Below the pieces are notes generated by a model. The model was not told where the DNA came from. It searched no databases and saw nothing but the letters and a program-made list of their open reading frames with translations. Below, piece after piece: positions 8,483-17,830 of a stretch of 64,000 bases of DNA; within the stretch, counting starts at the first letter, position 1, and every line of letters starts with the position of its first letter. The DNA is taken from assembly GCF_030811855.1 (NCBI RefSeq), contig NZ_JAUSRN010000004.1, positions 298,585 to 362,584 on the forward strand, read 5' to 3'. The translations under genes and the position numbers were made by a program. The DNA is from Variovorax paradoxus. Its GTDB lineage: Bacteria > Pseudomonadota > Gammaproteobacteria > Burkholderiales > Burkholderiaceae_C.

Positions 8483-10075
8483 ATGAAGCAAGGGCTGTCC
8501 CTTCGCGTCTCGCAGCATCTGGCGCTCACGCCCCAGCTGCAGCAGTCGATCCGGCTGCTGCAGCTCTCCACGCTCGAACTGAGCCAGGAGGTCGAGCAGA
8601 TGCTCGACGAGAACCCCTTCCTCGAACGCACCGCGGAAGAAGCGGCGCGCGAGGAATTCGGACTCGATGCCATCGACACCCCGGTGCCTCGCGATGATTC
8701 GGGCGAGGCCGGCGAGAGCGACTTCGCCTCGGCCCCGACCAGCAGCACGGCCACCACCTCCAGCGAAACCACGGTCGCGGCCGAAACCGACGTTCCGGCC
8801 GCCGACGCCACCGAGCGCGAGCCCGACTGGGAAGGCGACGGCACCGTCGACATGGCGCCGGACGACAGCGAGTGGGGCAGCGATGCCCCCGCGCGCCAGA
8901 ACAACCTGGGCGACGACGAGCGCGCCGACGCCACCGAGCTCGCGCGCAGCCAGGAGTCGCTGCAGTCCTTCCTGCACCGGCAGGCGCTCAGTCTGCGGCT
9001 CAACGAGAACGACTGCGCCGCGCTGCGCTTCCTGATCGAATCGCTCAACGACGACGGCTATCTCGAAGATTCACTGCCGGCGCTGGCCTCGGGCCTCGCG
9101 GGCGACGACAACGACCAGTTCGACGAGCTGGTGCATCACTTCCAGGTGGCGCTCGGCCTGCTGCAGAGCCTGGAGCCGGCCGGTGTCGGCGCGCGCGACC
9201 TGGGCGAATGCCTCGGCATCCAGCTGCGCGCACTCGCCAGCGAAAACGAGACCGAAGAACACGCCCTGGTCCGCAAGACCGCCATCGCCATCTGCAAGCA
9301 GCCGATGGAGCTGCTGGCACGGCGCGACTTCAAGCGCCTGGCAACGCTCACCCGCACCAACGAAGAGTTGGTGCGCTCCGCGCTGCAGATCATCTCGCGC
9401 CTGGAGCCCAAGCCGGGCCGCCGCTTCGTCGACGTCGAGCGCAACATCGTGGTCCCCGACGTGATCGTCACCAAGATCGGCCGCGGCACCAACGTCAAGT
9501 TCCGCGTCATGCTCAACCCCGAGGTGATGCCGCGGCTGCGCGTGCACGACATCTACGCCGGCGCGCTCAAGTCGCACAAGGGTGAAGGCAGCCAGGCTCT
9601 GTCGCAGCGGCTGCAGGAGGCGCGCTGGTTCATCAAGAACATCCAGCAGCGCTTCGACACCATCCTGCGCGTCTCCAACGCCATCGTCGAGCGGCAGAAG
9701 AGCTACTTCGTGCACGGCGAGCTCGCGATGCGGCCGCTGGTGCTGCGCGAGATCGCCGACGAGCTCGGCCTGCACGAATCGACCATCTCGCGCGTGACCA
9801 CCGCCAAGTACATGGCCACGCCCTTCGGCACGGTCGAGCTCAAGTACTTCTTCGGCTCGGCGCTCGGCACCGAGACCGGCGGCAATGCCTCGAGCACCGC
9901 GGTGCGCGCGCTGATCAAGCAGTTCGTGAGCTCGGAGAGCATCAAGAAGCCGCTGTCCGACAGCCAGATTTCCGAGATGCTGAAAGAGCAGGGCATCGAG
10001 TGCGCGCGCCGCACCGTGGCCAAGTACCGCGAGGCGCTGCGCATCGCGCCCGCCAACCTCCGCAAGGCGCTGTAG
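8483..10075 (+). CDS. rpoN: RNA polymerase sigma-54 factor
   Basis: 530 residues. Region I is the glutamine- and leucine-rich N-terminus (MKQGLSLRVSQHLALTPQLQQ), which contacts enhancer-binding AAA+ activators. Region II (about 50-160) is acidic. Then come the core-binding and helix-turn-helix parts, and the RpoN box ARRTVAKYRE at about 508-517, which reads the -24 element. The start ATG at 8483 follows GGGAGGAG (8467-8474). Directs transcription from -24/-12 promoters. Downstream of lptB as in most proteobacteria. Confidence 0.97.
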   Translation: MKQGLSLRVSQHLALTPQLQQSIRLLQLSTLELSQEVEQMLDENPFLERTAEEAAREEFGLDAIDTPVPRDDSGEAGESDFASAPTSSTATTSSETTVAAETDVPAADATEREPDWEGDGTVDMAPDDSEWGSDAPARQNNLGDDERADATELARSQESLQSFLHRQALSLRLNENDCAALRFLIESLNDDGYLEDSLPALASGLAGDDNDQFDELVHHFQVALGLLQSLEPAGVGARDLGECLGIQLRALASENETEEHALVRKTAIAICKQPMELLARRDFKRLATLTRTNEELVRSALQIISRLEPKPGRRFVDVERNIVVPDVIVTKIGRGTNVKFRVMLNPEVMPRLRVHDIYAGALKSHKGEGSQALSQRLQEARWFIKNIQQRFDTILRVSNAIVERQKSYFVHGELAMRPLVLREIADELGLHESTISRVTTAKYMATPFGTVELKYFFGSALGTETGGNASSTAVRALIKQFVSSESIKKPLSDSQISEMLKEQGIECARRTVAKYREALRIAPANLRKAL

Positions 10076-10085
10076 AAAGCCGTCG

Positions 10086-11690
10086 ATGATGGCCCGTTGC
10101 CTGCTGTCGCGCTGTGGGCACTGGGTTTTCGTCATGGCGGCAGCGCTGCTGTTCTCCGGCTGCGCCACCCTGCCCGACGAAGCGCCGCGCCCACCCACCA
10201 GGGCCATGGCCGTGTCGGCCGACACGGCGCTCGGCAAGATCGCGCTGGCCGCGCAACCCGACCCTGATCTCAGCGGCTTTCGCCTGATGCCGGGCGGCGA
10301 CTTCGCCTTCGACACGCGCATCCAGCTCGCGCGGCGCGCCCAGCGCACGCTCGACCTGCAGTACTACCAGATCGAGAACGACGAGACCGGCCGCTACCTG
10401 CTGCGCACCCTGCGCGACGCGGCCGCGCGCGGGGTGCGTGTGCGGCTCTTGATGGACGACCTCTACACCTCGGGCGAGGACGAACTGCTGCTCGGCCTGG
10501 CCGCTACGCCGAACGTCGAGCTGCGCCTCTTCAACCCGTTTCCGGCCGGGCGCGGCAGCATTCTCAAGCGCTTCACGGCATCGCTGTTCGACTTCAGCCG
10601 CGTCAACCGGCGCATGCACAACAAGCTCTTCATTGCCGATGGGGCGATGGCGGTGGCGGGCGGCCGCAACATCGGCAACCAGTATTTCAGGCGGACGGCG
10701 GGCGAGAATTTTCTCGACCTGGACACCTTCGTGACCGGCGCGCTGGTGCCGCGCCTCGGCACCCTGTTCGACCGGTACTGGAACAGCACCTACGTGCGGC
10801 CCGTCCAGTCCGTGGTGGTCACAGGGCTATCGCGCGAAGAACTGCAGCAGCGCTTCGAAGCCGCCACCGGCCCCGACACCACGCCCCCGCCGCCGCAGCC
10901 CGCGCCCAACGACCTGCTCGGCTACAGCCCGATGGCTGAAGACCTTGCCACCGGCAAGCTCGGCCTGATCTGGGCCCTGGCCGAGGCCTATGCCGATTCG
11001 CCCGACCGCGTGATCGGCAAGACGGCCTCCTATGGCGGCGTGCCGCTGCTCGACGTCGACAGCGTGCGCTACAACGTGGTCGAGCAAATGCGCCGCGCGC
11101 GCTCCGAGGTGACCATCGTCTCGCCCTATTTGATACCGGGCGAGGCCGGCTTGGAGGTGATGCGCGAGATCCGCCGGCGCAACGTGAAGATCAGCGTGGT
11201 CACCAATTCGCTTGCGGCCACCGACGAGCCGCTGGTCCACACGGCCTACCGCCGCTACCGCCCCGACATGCTGAAGCTGGGCGCCGACCTGTACGAGCTC
11301 AGCACCACGCGCACCCGGCGCAGCGTGCGGCTGGGGCTCTTCGGCACTTCGATCGGCCGGCTGCATGCCAAGTCGGCGGTGATCGACCGGCAGGTGCTTT
11401 TCGTCGGCTCGATGAATTTCGATCCGCGCTCCGAAACGCACAACACCGAGATCGGCCTTTTCATCCGCAGCCCCGAGATGGCGCAGCAGGCGCTCAAGCT
11501 CATCGACGTGCTGAAACAGCAGGGCGCCTACCGACTGCGCTTTGCCGAAGATGGCAACAAGTCGCGCATCGAGTGGATCAGCGAAGACGCCGGCAAGACC
11601 ACCGTGCTCAACGAGGAGCCCGACTCCGATTTCTGGGGCCGCGCCATGCTCGAGCTGCTGGCGCCGCTGACGCCCGAGAGCTTGCTGTAG
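10086..11690 (+). CDS. Phospholipase D-family lipoprotein (ClsC/YmdC-like)
   Basis: 534 residues. The N-terminus carries a lipoprotein signal with lipobox 'LLFSGC' (Cys at about residue 28). Two HKD catalytic motifs are present: H178-x-K180 in 'RRMHNKLFIADGAMAVAGGR' and H427-x-K429 in 'GRLHAKSAVIDRQVLFVGS'. Both are intact, so it should be an active phosphatidyl-transfer or hydrolysis enzyme. Family members resemble cardiolipin synthase C; the substrate here is not shown by the sequence. It starts 10 bases after rpoN and is convergent with the YceI gene, 18 bases away. Confidence 0.88.
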   Translation: MMARCLLSRCGHWVFVMAAALLFSGCATLPDEAPRPPTRAMAVSADTALGKIALAAQPDPDLSGFRLMPGGDFAFDTRIQLARRAQRTLDLQYYQIENDETGRYLLRTLRDAAARGVRVRLLMDDLYTSGEDELLLGLAATPNVELRLFNPFPAGRGSILKRFTASLFDFSRVNRRMHNKLFIADGAMAVAGGRNIGNQYFRRTAGENFLDLDTFVTGALVPRLGTLFDRYWNSTYVRPVQSVVVTGLSREELQQRFEAATGPDTTPPPPQPAPNDLLGYSPMAEDLATGKLGLIWALAEAYADSPDRVIGKTASYGGVPLLDVDSVRYNVVEQMRRARSEVTIVSPYLIPGEAGLEVMREIRRRNVKISVVTNSLAATDEPLVHTAYRRYRPDMLKLGADLYELSTTRTRRSVRLGLFGTSIGRLHAKSAVIDRQVLFVGSMNFDPRSETHNTEIGLFIRSPEMAQQALKLIDVLKQQGAYRLRFAEDGNKSRIEWISEDAGKTTVLNEEPDSDFWGRAMLELLAPLTPESLL

Positions 11691-11708
11691 GCCCGCCGTT
11701 CGTGTTCG

Positions 11709-12344
11709 CTATTGCTGCACGTTGACCGCTTCGACCTGCACCAGCAGCTTCACCTTGTTCTCGAAGCCGAAGTTCAGCCCCCAGGTAATGCCCCAGTCGC
11801 TGCGCTGCACCGTGGTTTCGAAGTCGCCGCCGCAGACCTGGCGGTTGATCAGCGGGTTCAGGTAGCAGTTGAAGCGCACGGCCTTGAGCGTGACCGGCTT
11901 GGTCTGGCCCATCAGCGTGAGCGTGCCCGGCACGTCGACCACCTTGTCGCCGTTGAATTCGATGCGGTCCGCCACGAAGCGGCCGGTCGGAAACTCGGCC
12001 ACGTTGAAGAAGTCCTTGCTTTGCACGTGGCGGTTGAGCAGATCGACGCCGGTGTTGATGGAGCTGATGTCCATCGTGATGTCGACCTTGCCGCTGCTGC
12101 CGGTGCCGTCGATCTGCACCGAGCCGTCCTTGGTGCTGAAGCGGCCGCGGTTGGTGGTGGTGCCGTAGTGCCCCATCTCGTACATCACGAAGGTGTGGGT
12201 CGGGTCGATCACGTAGCTGGCATTCTTTGCCGGGCCCCCGGCGGGCTTGGCCGCGACGGGCGGTGCCGTGTACTCCTGCGCCCTGGCAGGGGTGGCAAGG
12301 GCCGCCGCGGCAGACAGCGCGGCGGCGAGAAAAAGCTTCTTCAT
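11709..12344 (-). CDS. YceI-family periplasmic lipid-binding protein (first copy)
   Basis: 211 residues. The signal peptide ends near 'ATPARAQEY', followed by a YceI lipocalin-like beta-barrel: 'YVIDPTHTFVMYEMGH' at the start, 'VDITMDISSINTGVDLLNRH' in the middle, 'FNVAEFPTGRF', and 'RSDWGITWGLNFGFENKVKL' near the end. YceI proteins bind isoprenoid lipids in the periplasm. It is the last of three - strand genes (cytochrome b561, YceI, YceI), 58 bases behind the second copy. The ATG is the one beginning the signal peptide. Confidence 0.9.
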   Translation of the reverse strand: MKKLFLAAALSAAAALATPARAQEYTAPPVAAKPAGGPAKNASYVIDPTHTFVMYEMGHYGTTTNRGRFSTKDGSVQIDGTGSSGKVDITMDISSINTGVDLLNRHVQSKDFFNVAEFPTGRFVADRIEFNGDKVVDVPGTLTLMGQTKPVTLKAVRFNCYLNPLINRQVCGGDFETTVQRSDWGITWGLNFGFENKVKLLVQVEAVNVQQ

Positions 12345-12402
12345 GGCTATGGGCGGGCGTGGCTTGAAAACGAAATCAGTTGAGAAGGCAAAAAGGCGGG
12401 GC

Positions 12403-12981
12403 TCAAAGCGGGCCGAGGCCCGCGAGCGTGAACTTGAAGCGAACCTGCACGTCGTTGCCGACCACCGAGGTGTCGGTCCATTCGCCGTCGCCCACCTTGT
12501 AGTCGAGCCGCTGGATCGTAAAGCTTCCGGTAGCCACCGCGTAGCCGCCAGCCGGCGCGATGGTGACCGGCACCGTGACCTGCCGCGCAATGTTCTTGAT
12601 GGTGAGCTTGCCCGCCATCTCGAACCGGCCGTCGCCCAGCGCCTTGATGGCGCTCGACTGGAAGATGGCCTGCGGAAAATGCGCGGCGTCGAACCATGGA
12701 GGCTTGGGCAGCTCGGCGTCGCTCATCGGCACGCCGAGCGATGCGCTCGCGGTGTCGATCTGCAGCGCCACGGTGCCGCCCTCGGGTTTTCTTGGGTCGA
12801 AGGCCACCTGCGCGTCGAACTTCTTGAAGGTGCCTTCCACCGGCACGCCCATCTGCTTGCTGACGAAGGCGATCTGGCTCTTGTCGGCCACGAGCCGGGT
12901 CGCGGTAGGGGGCTCGGCGCCCGCGGGAGCCGCGGCGGCGAAGGCAGCGGCTGCAAGGAACAGGCAAAAGACGCGCTTCAT
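12403..12981 (-). CDS. YceI-family periplasmic protein (second copy)
   Basis: 192 residues. Signal peptide (MKRVFCLFLAAAAFAAAAPAGA), then the YceI fold: 'ATRLVADKSQIAFVSKQMGVP', 'FKKFDAQVAFDPRKPEGGT', 'WFDAAHFPQAIFQS', 'KLTIKNIARQVTVPVTI'. It overlaps the end of the cytochrome b561 gene by 4 bases (ATGA), so it is translationally coupled. Only moderately similar to the neighbouring first copy, so not a recent duplication. Isoprenoid (possibly quinone) binding next to cytochrome b561 is inferred from the family. Confidence 0.9.
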   Translation of the reverse strand: MKRVFCLFLAAAAFAAAAPAGAEPPTATRLVADKSQIAFVSKQMGVPVEGTFKKFDAQVAFDPRKPEGGTVALQIDTASASLGVPMSDAELPKPPWFDAAHFPQAIFQSSAIKALGDGRFEMAGKLTIKNIARQVTVPVTIAPAGGYAVATGSFTIQRLDYKVGDGEWTDTSVVGNDVQVRFKFTLAGLGPL

Positions 12982-13601
12982 CGGGTGGGTTCCTTGCGTG
13001 GCGCGGGCCACATGCGTTTCAGGATGCCATCGCGGTCGATCCAGTGGTGCTTGAGCACCGCCGCCACGTGCAGCAGCGCCATGGCAGCAAGCGTGAACGC
13101 GCTGCCCTTATGCAATGGCTTCAGCACGGCTTCGGCCAGCTCTTTGTCGACTGGCATGAAGTCCGGCAGAGGTAGCACGCCGAACCACACCACCGGAAAC
13201 CCGAGCGCGGAGCTGTAGGCCCAGCCGAACATCGGCACCGCGAGAAAGAGCAGGTACATCAGCGCGTGGCTCGTCCGGTAGCCGGTGCGCTGCCAGCGCG
13301 GCATGGTCGCCGCCGCATGCGAGGGCAGCGGCGGCGGCGCATGGCGCAGCCGCCACAAAAGCCGCAGGGCCGACAGCAGCAGGATGGTCACCCCGGCCCA
13401 TTTGTGCCAGTTGTAGAGCTTGATGCGCGCCGGCGAGAGCGGCAGGCCGGTCATGTAGAGGCCGACGCCGAGCGAGCCGACGATCATGGCCGCGAGCAGC
13501 CAGTGCAGCGCCATGGCCACCGGGCCATAGCGCAGGTCGCGCAGGGCGGCGGGCGTTTCGGCAAGGGCGGTGGCGGAGGATGGAGGTGTGTCGGCAGGCA
13601 T
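12978..13601 (-). CDS. Cytochrome b561 (CybB-type)
   Basis: 207 residues, four membrane helices. Likely haem-ligand histidines are in 'MALHWLLAAM', 'NWHKWAG' and 'LHKGSAFTLAAMALLHVAAVLKHHW'. The family transfers electrons between quinones and periplasmic acceptors in the inner membrane. It is the first gene of a tight unit with two YceI proteins; this association is widespread in proteobacteria. The start at 13601 gives a 20-residue polar leader before the conserved 'LRDLRYGPVAMALHW'. Confidence 0.92.
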   Translation of the reverse strand: MPADTPPSSATALAETPAALRDLRYGPVAMALHWLLAAMIVGSLGVGLYMTGLPLSPARIKLYNWHKWAGVTILLLSALRLLWRLRHAPPPLPSHAAATMPRWQRTGYRTSHALMYLLFLAVPMFGWAYSSALGFPVVWFGVLPLPDFMPVDKELAEAVLKPLHKGSAFTLAAMALLHVAAVLKHHWIDRDGILKRMWPAPRKEPTR

Positions 13602-13691
13602 CGGAAGCAGGACCAGCGGCCTGTGCGCGGAGCATATATCGGAAGCGGCGAAGGCACCGCACGAGCCGTGCCAGGCGCATGGCCGGCGGGG

Positions 13692-15500
13692 TCAGCGCCC
13701 CGATGACGCCTGCTGTGCGTGCAGCAGCACGGCATGCAGCTCGGCCGGTTGCACCGGCTTGCGCAGCGCGTGCCAGCCGCGTTCGGTGGCCAGCCGCTGG
13801 GTGGCTTCGCCGATGTCGGCCGAGACCAACGCGATCGTGAGTGACGGCTTCTGCCGCTGCAGCCGTTCCGCCAGCGCGATGCCGTCGAGCCCGCCCGGCA
13901 GCCGGATGTCGCACAGCGCCGCATCCAGCGCATGCAGGTCGGCCAGCGCCAGCGCCTCGGCCGCGCTGCCGTAGACGCGCGGCGCAAGCTGCCATTGCTG
14001 CAGCAGCGCACTGAGACTGTCGGCCACGACGGCGTTGTCTTCCACCACCAGCACGGCGAGCCCCGGCTGCAATGTGTGCGCCGCCGCTTCGGACGGCGGT
14101 TGCGCCAGGGGTGATGGCGCCGCTATCGGCGCGTCGGCCGGCGCTGCGGGCAGTTCAAAGCCGAAGACCGAGCCACGCCCCGGCGCCGAGCGCAGAGACA
14201 CCTCGATGCCGAGCTGCCCGGCCAGCCGCCGAACGATCGCGAGCCCCAGCCCGTGGCCGCGCTGCAGGTTGCGTTCGGCATTGCCGACCTGCTCGAAGTC
14301 GCCGAACACCCGCTCCTGCGAATCCGCGGCTATGCCGACGCCGCTGTCGCGCACCTCGACGCGCCAGGCGCGCCCGCTGTCTCGCCGTCGCGCCCGCACC
14401 GCCAGCAGCACGCGGCCGCGCGGCGTGAACTTGACGGCGTTGTCGACCAGGTTGGCCAGCACGCGGCGCAGCGACACGGCATCGGCCCAGGCCACCGCAT
14501 CGGCGGGGCAGCGCACCCAGACGCGGCCGTGGCCGACCTGGCGCGCCAGCTCGCGCAAGAGCGGCGCCAGCGATACCGCCACCGGCTGCAACGGATCGGC
14601 CGCGGCTTCGATGCGGCCGATCTCGAGCAGCTGGTTGGTCAAGCCTTCGAGCGCCTGCTGCGCCCGCGCGAGCGACGCCACCGTGTGTTGCACCAGGGGC
14701 GCGTCGGCGCCATTGTTCAGCTGCTGCCGCAGCACCTCGGCCTGCAGGCCGATGGCCATTACCGGCTGGCGCAGGTCGTGGTTGGCGGCCGAGAAGAAGC
14801 GCAGCCGTTCGGCCTGCGCCTGCTCGGAGGCGCGCAGGCCGGCCAGCGCCTGCTCGCGCAAGCTGCGCTCGTTGAGGCGCAGGCCGATGTTTTCCTCCAG
14901 TTGGCGCGAGCGTTCGGCCACCAGCTTCCACATCATTGCGGTGAGGCCAATGCCGATGACAGACACGGCCATCATGGTCGGTGCGCCGAGCCACAGCCCG
15001 GTGACGATCACGGGCGCCAGCAGCAGCGTGATCGCCAGCTGCGTGGCCGGCGTGTAGAACGAAACCGAGAACGCCGACGAGAGCGTCATTCCCATCAGCA
15101 TCAGGCCGAGCAGAAGTTGCTGGTCGGCGTGGCCCGTGTTGAACAGCAGCACGCCGGCCAGGCCGTGCGCCAGCTCCCAGATGCCGGTGCGGATGGTGTG
15201 CAGGCGCTGCGCCTCGCGCAAATTCTCGGGCGTGAAGGGCTCGGGCAGGCGCTGGGGAAAAAAGCCGCGCATGATCGTCACGAGCGTGATCAGCGAGATC
15301 CACGCCAGCGCATGAGCGAGCGAGTATTGCCAGGCGAAGAGTGCCGCCACGCCGCAGTTCAGCAGGTATTGCACCAGCAGCACCGGGCCGATGGGGCGGA
15401 CCGAGAGCCGCAGCACCTCGCACTCGATCGCAAAGCGGTCATTTCCGGCAGCAACCGGAGCAACCATGGGCGCGGTGGTGGAATTCATCGGCCGGGCCAC
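13692..15500 (-). CDS. Membrane hybrid sensor histidine kinase / response regulator
   Basis: 602 residues. Residues 30-200 hold about six hydrophobic segments with no recognisable sensor domain. They are followed by a coiled region, the H-box 'SAANHDLRQPVMAIGLQ' with phospho-acceptor H241, and a HATPase_c domain with N ('NLVDNAVKFTPRG'), G1 ('DSGVGIA') and G2 ('RGHGLGLAIVRRLA') boxes. A C-terminal receiver (about 478-600) carries D531 in 'LCDIRLPGG' and lysine in 'LRKPVQP'. No DNA-binding output, so it must signal through a partner not encoded alongside. The neighbours give no clue to the stimulus. A second Met four codons in is an alternative start. Confidence 0.92.
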   Translation of the reverse strand: MARPMNSTTAPMVAPVAAGNDRFAIECEVLRLSVRPIGPVLLVQYLLNCGVAALFAWQYSLAHALAWISLITLVTIMRGFFPQRLPEPFTPENLREAQRLHTIRTGIWELAHGLAGVLLFNTGHADQQLLLGLMLMGMTLSSAFSVSFYTPATQLAITLLLAPVIVTGLWLGAPTMMAVSVIGIGLTAMMWKLVAERSRQLEENIGLRLNERSLREQALAGLRASEQAQAERLRFFSAANHDLRQPVMAIGLQAEVLRQQLNNGADAPLVQHTVASLARAQQALEGLTNQLLEIGRIEAAADPLQPVAVSLAPLLRELARQVGHGRVWVRCPADAVAWADAVSLRRVLANLVDNAVKFTPRGRVLLAVRARRRDSGRAWRVEVRDSGVGIAADSQERVFGDFEQVGNAERNLQRGHGLGLAIVRRLAGQLGIEVSLRSAPGRGSVFGFELPAAPADAPIAAPSPLAQPPSEAAAHTLQPGLAVLVVEDNAVVADSLSALLQQWQLAPRVYGSAAEALALADLHALDAALCDIRLPGGLDGIALAERLQRQKPSLTIALVSADIGEATQRLATERGWHALRKPVQPAELHAVLLHAQQASSGR

Positions 15501-15571
15501 TATATAGAGAAGCGGCCCGTCGCGGCGACAATGGCGGTTCCCCAGCGGCCGATGATGATGGCAAACCCCCT

Positions 15572-16816
15572 GTGAACGATCTTTCTCTCTTTTTGCCTTG
15601 CGCCGCCGGCGTCGAGGAATTCCTGGCGCAGGAAGTCCATGCGCTCACGGGCCGCGTCGGGCAAGACCTGCTCACGCTGCGCGGCGGCGTGCGGGTGCGC
15701 GCCGAATGGCGCGACGCGCTCAAGCTCAACCTGCACAGCCGACTCGCCCAGCGCGTGCTGGTCGAGCTGGCGCATGCGCCCTACCGCAGCGAGAACGACC
15801 TGTACGCCATCGCGAGCGGCGTGGCCTGGGAGATCTGGTTCACGCCCAAGCAGACCTTCAAGATCGAGACCACGGCGCAGCACAGCCCGCTGCAGAGCCT
15901 GAATTTCGCCACGCTGCGCATCAAGGACGCAATTGCCGACCGCTTTCGCGCCAAGGCCAACGGCGTGCGCCCGAGCATCGAGACGCAGTGGCCCGACTGC
16001 CGCGTGTTCGCCCACCTGACCACCGAACACTGCACGCTCTACATCGACACCTCCGGCGAGCCGCTCTTCAAGCGCGGCTGGCGGCAGGACAAAGGCGATG
16101 CGCCGCTGAAGGAAACGCTGGCCGCCGCCATGCTGGCCGCCAGCGGCTGGTGGAACCCCGAAACCGGCCAGGTGGCCGCCGAGCCGCTGTACGACCCCTG
16201 CTGCGGCAGCGGCACCATCGCCATCGAGGCGGCGCAGATTGCGCGCGGCATTCCGGCCGGGTCGCTGCGGCGCTTCGGTTTCGAGAAGCTGCTGCCGTTC
16301 CAGGCGCACGTCTGGGATGCGATCAAGAAGGGGGCCGAATCATCGGCCACCGCGCGGGAGGTCGCGATCTTCGGTTCCGACGTCTCGCACCGCATGGTCG
16401 ACTTTGCCGAGCGCAATGCAGAGCGCGCCGGTGTGGCCGAGGCGATCGAGTTCCGCGGCGGCGACGCGCTGCAGCGCATGCCCCCGGCGGAGGGCGGCGT
16501 GATCATGCTCAACCCGCCCTATGGCGAGCGGATCGAGGTCGGCGGCGTGGCGCGCTTCGGCGCCCGGGAGGCCGCGCAGACGTCCGGCAATGGCGAAGGC
16601 GGCGGCGAAGGTGAAGATGGCGGCGAGTTCTTTCCGCAGCTCGCCACGCACTGGAAGAAGAACTACTCCGGCTGGACCGCCTGGGTGCTCACGCCCGACC
16701 TGAAACTGCCCAAGCGCATGCGGCTCAAGGAGTCGCGCCGGGTGCCGATGTGGAACGGGCCCATCGAATGCCGCCTGTTCCGCTTCGACATGGTGGCCGG
16801 CTCGGCCAGAAAGTAG
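15572..16816 (+). CDS. THUMP-domain class I SAM-dependent RNA methyltransferase (RlmL N-terminal-like)
   Basis: 414 residues. An N-terminal ferredoxin-like/THUMP RNA-binding region (about 45-155) is followed by a Rossmann methyltransferase: 'DPCCGSGTIAIEAA' from residue 208 and catalytic NPPY at 314-317 in 'MLNPPYGERIEV', typical of N2-guanine methylation. It corresponds to the first half of E. coli RlmL, which modifies G2445 of 23S rRNA; the exact target here is inferred. The GTG at 15572 is used because no ATG lies in frame before the conserved 'LSLFLPCAAGVEEFL'. A 30-residue glycine/glutamate-rich insert follows the NPPY motif (about 330-355). Confidence 0.88.
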   Translation: MNDLSLFLPCAAGVEEFLAQEVHALTGRVGQDLLTLRGGVRVRAEWRDALKLNLHSRLAQRVLVELAHAPYRSENDLYAIASGVAWEIWFTPKQTFKIETTAQHSPLQSLNFATLRIKDAIADRFRAKANGVRPSIETQWPDCRVFAHLTTEHCTLYIDTSGEPLFKRGWRQDKGDAPLKETLAAAMLAASGWWNPETGQVAAEPLYDPCCGSGTIAIEAAQIARGIPAGSLRRFGFEKLLPFQAHVWDAIKKGAESSATAREVAIFGSDVSHRMVDFAERNAERAGVAEAIEFRGGDALQRMPPAEGGVIMLNPPYGERIEVGGVARFGAREAAQTSGNGEGGGEGEDGGEFFPQLATHWKKNYSGWTAWVLTPDLKLPKRMRLKESRRVPMWNGPIECRLFRFDMVAGSARK

Positions 16817-16840
16817 GCAGACCGGCGATCCGGCGGGGGG

Positions 16841-17266
16841 TTACTTCACGCCAACGCCGCACGCTGCGTTCACCGTCCTGGCCGCCAAGTCGCCGGGCAG
16901 GCCGTCGAATTTCATCGGACGGACATCGCTCTCGTCGAACTCCCGCACCGCCAGCGGCTCCCCGACGAAGTTCGGCTGCCCGAAATAGGTGGCGCTCACG
17001 TAGCGTGCCTTGCGGGCGTCGCAGTCCACGCTGGCCTTTGCCGCGACTGACCGGAACTTGAGGCCGTCCTGGCCGGTGCGGGGCTCGGCCAGGCTGATCC
17101 GCACCGCCACGAGCCGCTTGCTTCCGTCCACCACCACGCTGGTCGGGTCCACCTGCACGTAGCTGTTGGCTGCTTCCCCGGCCGAACCGGTCAGGGTGAG
17201 CCACTCCGCATGGGCCAGCGGTCCGGCCAGAAGAGCGAGCAACAGCAGGGAAGGTCGTTTCATCAT
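16841..17266 (-). CDS. Surface-adhesin E-like small exported protein
   Basis: 141 residues with a signal peptide (MMKRPSLLLLALLAGPLAHA). The mature domain begins 'EWLTLTG', and 'YVQVDPTSVVVDGSKRLVAV' plus two cysteines ('VDCDARKARY' and 'NAACGVGVK') match the small 'surface-adhesin protein E' group seen in betaproteobacteria. The name comes from a Haemophilus adhesin; adhesion has not been shown for most members, so only periplasmic or outer-membrane location is inferred. Convergent with the methyltransferase gene; its 5' end may overlap the PIN gene on the other strand. Confidence 0.72.
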   Translation of the reverse strand: MMKRPSLLLLALLAGPLAHAEWLTLTGSAGEAANSYVQVDPTSVVVDGSKRLVAVRISLAEPRTGQDGLKFRSVAAKASVDCDARKARYVSATYFGQPNFVGEPLAVREFDESDVRPMKFDGLPGDLAARTVNAACGVGVK

Positions 17267-17830
17267 CGGAAGTTTCGAAAGGCGCCGGGCACGGACCGGG
17301 CAACAGATTGTGAATGGACGATACGGTTTGCGCCTTGCGATGGCACATGGGGCAACATCGGGGTTATTCCAAACGCACAAATTTTCATTTCTCCAGAAGA
17401 AGCAAACGCCGCGCCGGGCGCCTTCGTTGTCATCGACACCAACATCGCGCTCGATCTGCTGGTGTTCGACAACCCCGACTGCCTGCCGCTGGCCGCCGCG
17501 CTCGCAGCCAGCCAATTGCGCTGGCTGGCGACGGCCGCCATGCGCAGCGAGCTGGCGCGGGTGCTCGGCTACCCGCTCATCGCGGCCCGGCTGGCGCGCA
17601 GGAACCTGGCGGCAGAGGCCGTTCTCGCGGCCTTCGACGAGCGCGTGCAACTGGTTGCGGATGTGCCGCCACGTGCCCCGTGCGTCTGCAAGGACCCGGA
17701 CGACCAAGTCTTCATCGATCTGGCGGTGGCCCGGCGCGCACGGCTGCTCAGCAAGGACCAAGCCGTGCTGACGATGCGCAAGCGCCTCGCGGCGCAAGGC
17801 GTGGTGGTGCAGGCGCTGCTGGCGTTTTAA
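17210..17830 (+). CDS. PIN-domain protein, putative toxin-type RNase (start uncertain)
   Basis: The last about 135 residues are a clear PIN domain of the COG1569 kind: 'AFVVIDTNIALDLLVFDN' with the first acidic residue, 'WLATAAMRSELARVLGY' with the second, and 'CKDPDDQVFIDLAVARRARLLSKD' with the third and fourth. PIN domains are metal-dependent RNases, often VapC-like toxins. No ATG, GTG or TTG lies in frame between 17210 and the start of the domain near 17423. Either the first about 70 residues, which look unfamiliar, are real and overlap the - strand adhesin-E gene, or an unusual start is used. No antitoxin gene is adjacent. It ends 4 bases into the convergent kinase gene. Confidence 0.7.
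   Translation: MGQRSGQKSEQQQGRSFHHRKFRKAPGTDRATDCEWTIRFAPCDGTWGNIGVIPNAQIFISPEEANAAPGAFVVIDTNIALDLLVFDNPDCLPLAAALAASQLRWLATAAMRSELARVLGYPLIAARLARRNLAAEAVLAAFDERVQLVADVPPRAPCVCKDPDDQVFIDLAVARRARLLSKDQAVLTMRKRLAAQGVVVQALLAF

Noticed and set aside
11709..12981. The two YceI genes as a recent duplication
   Set aside because: They share the fold pattern but little exact sequence, so they are old paralogues; the b561-YceI grouping is widespread.
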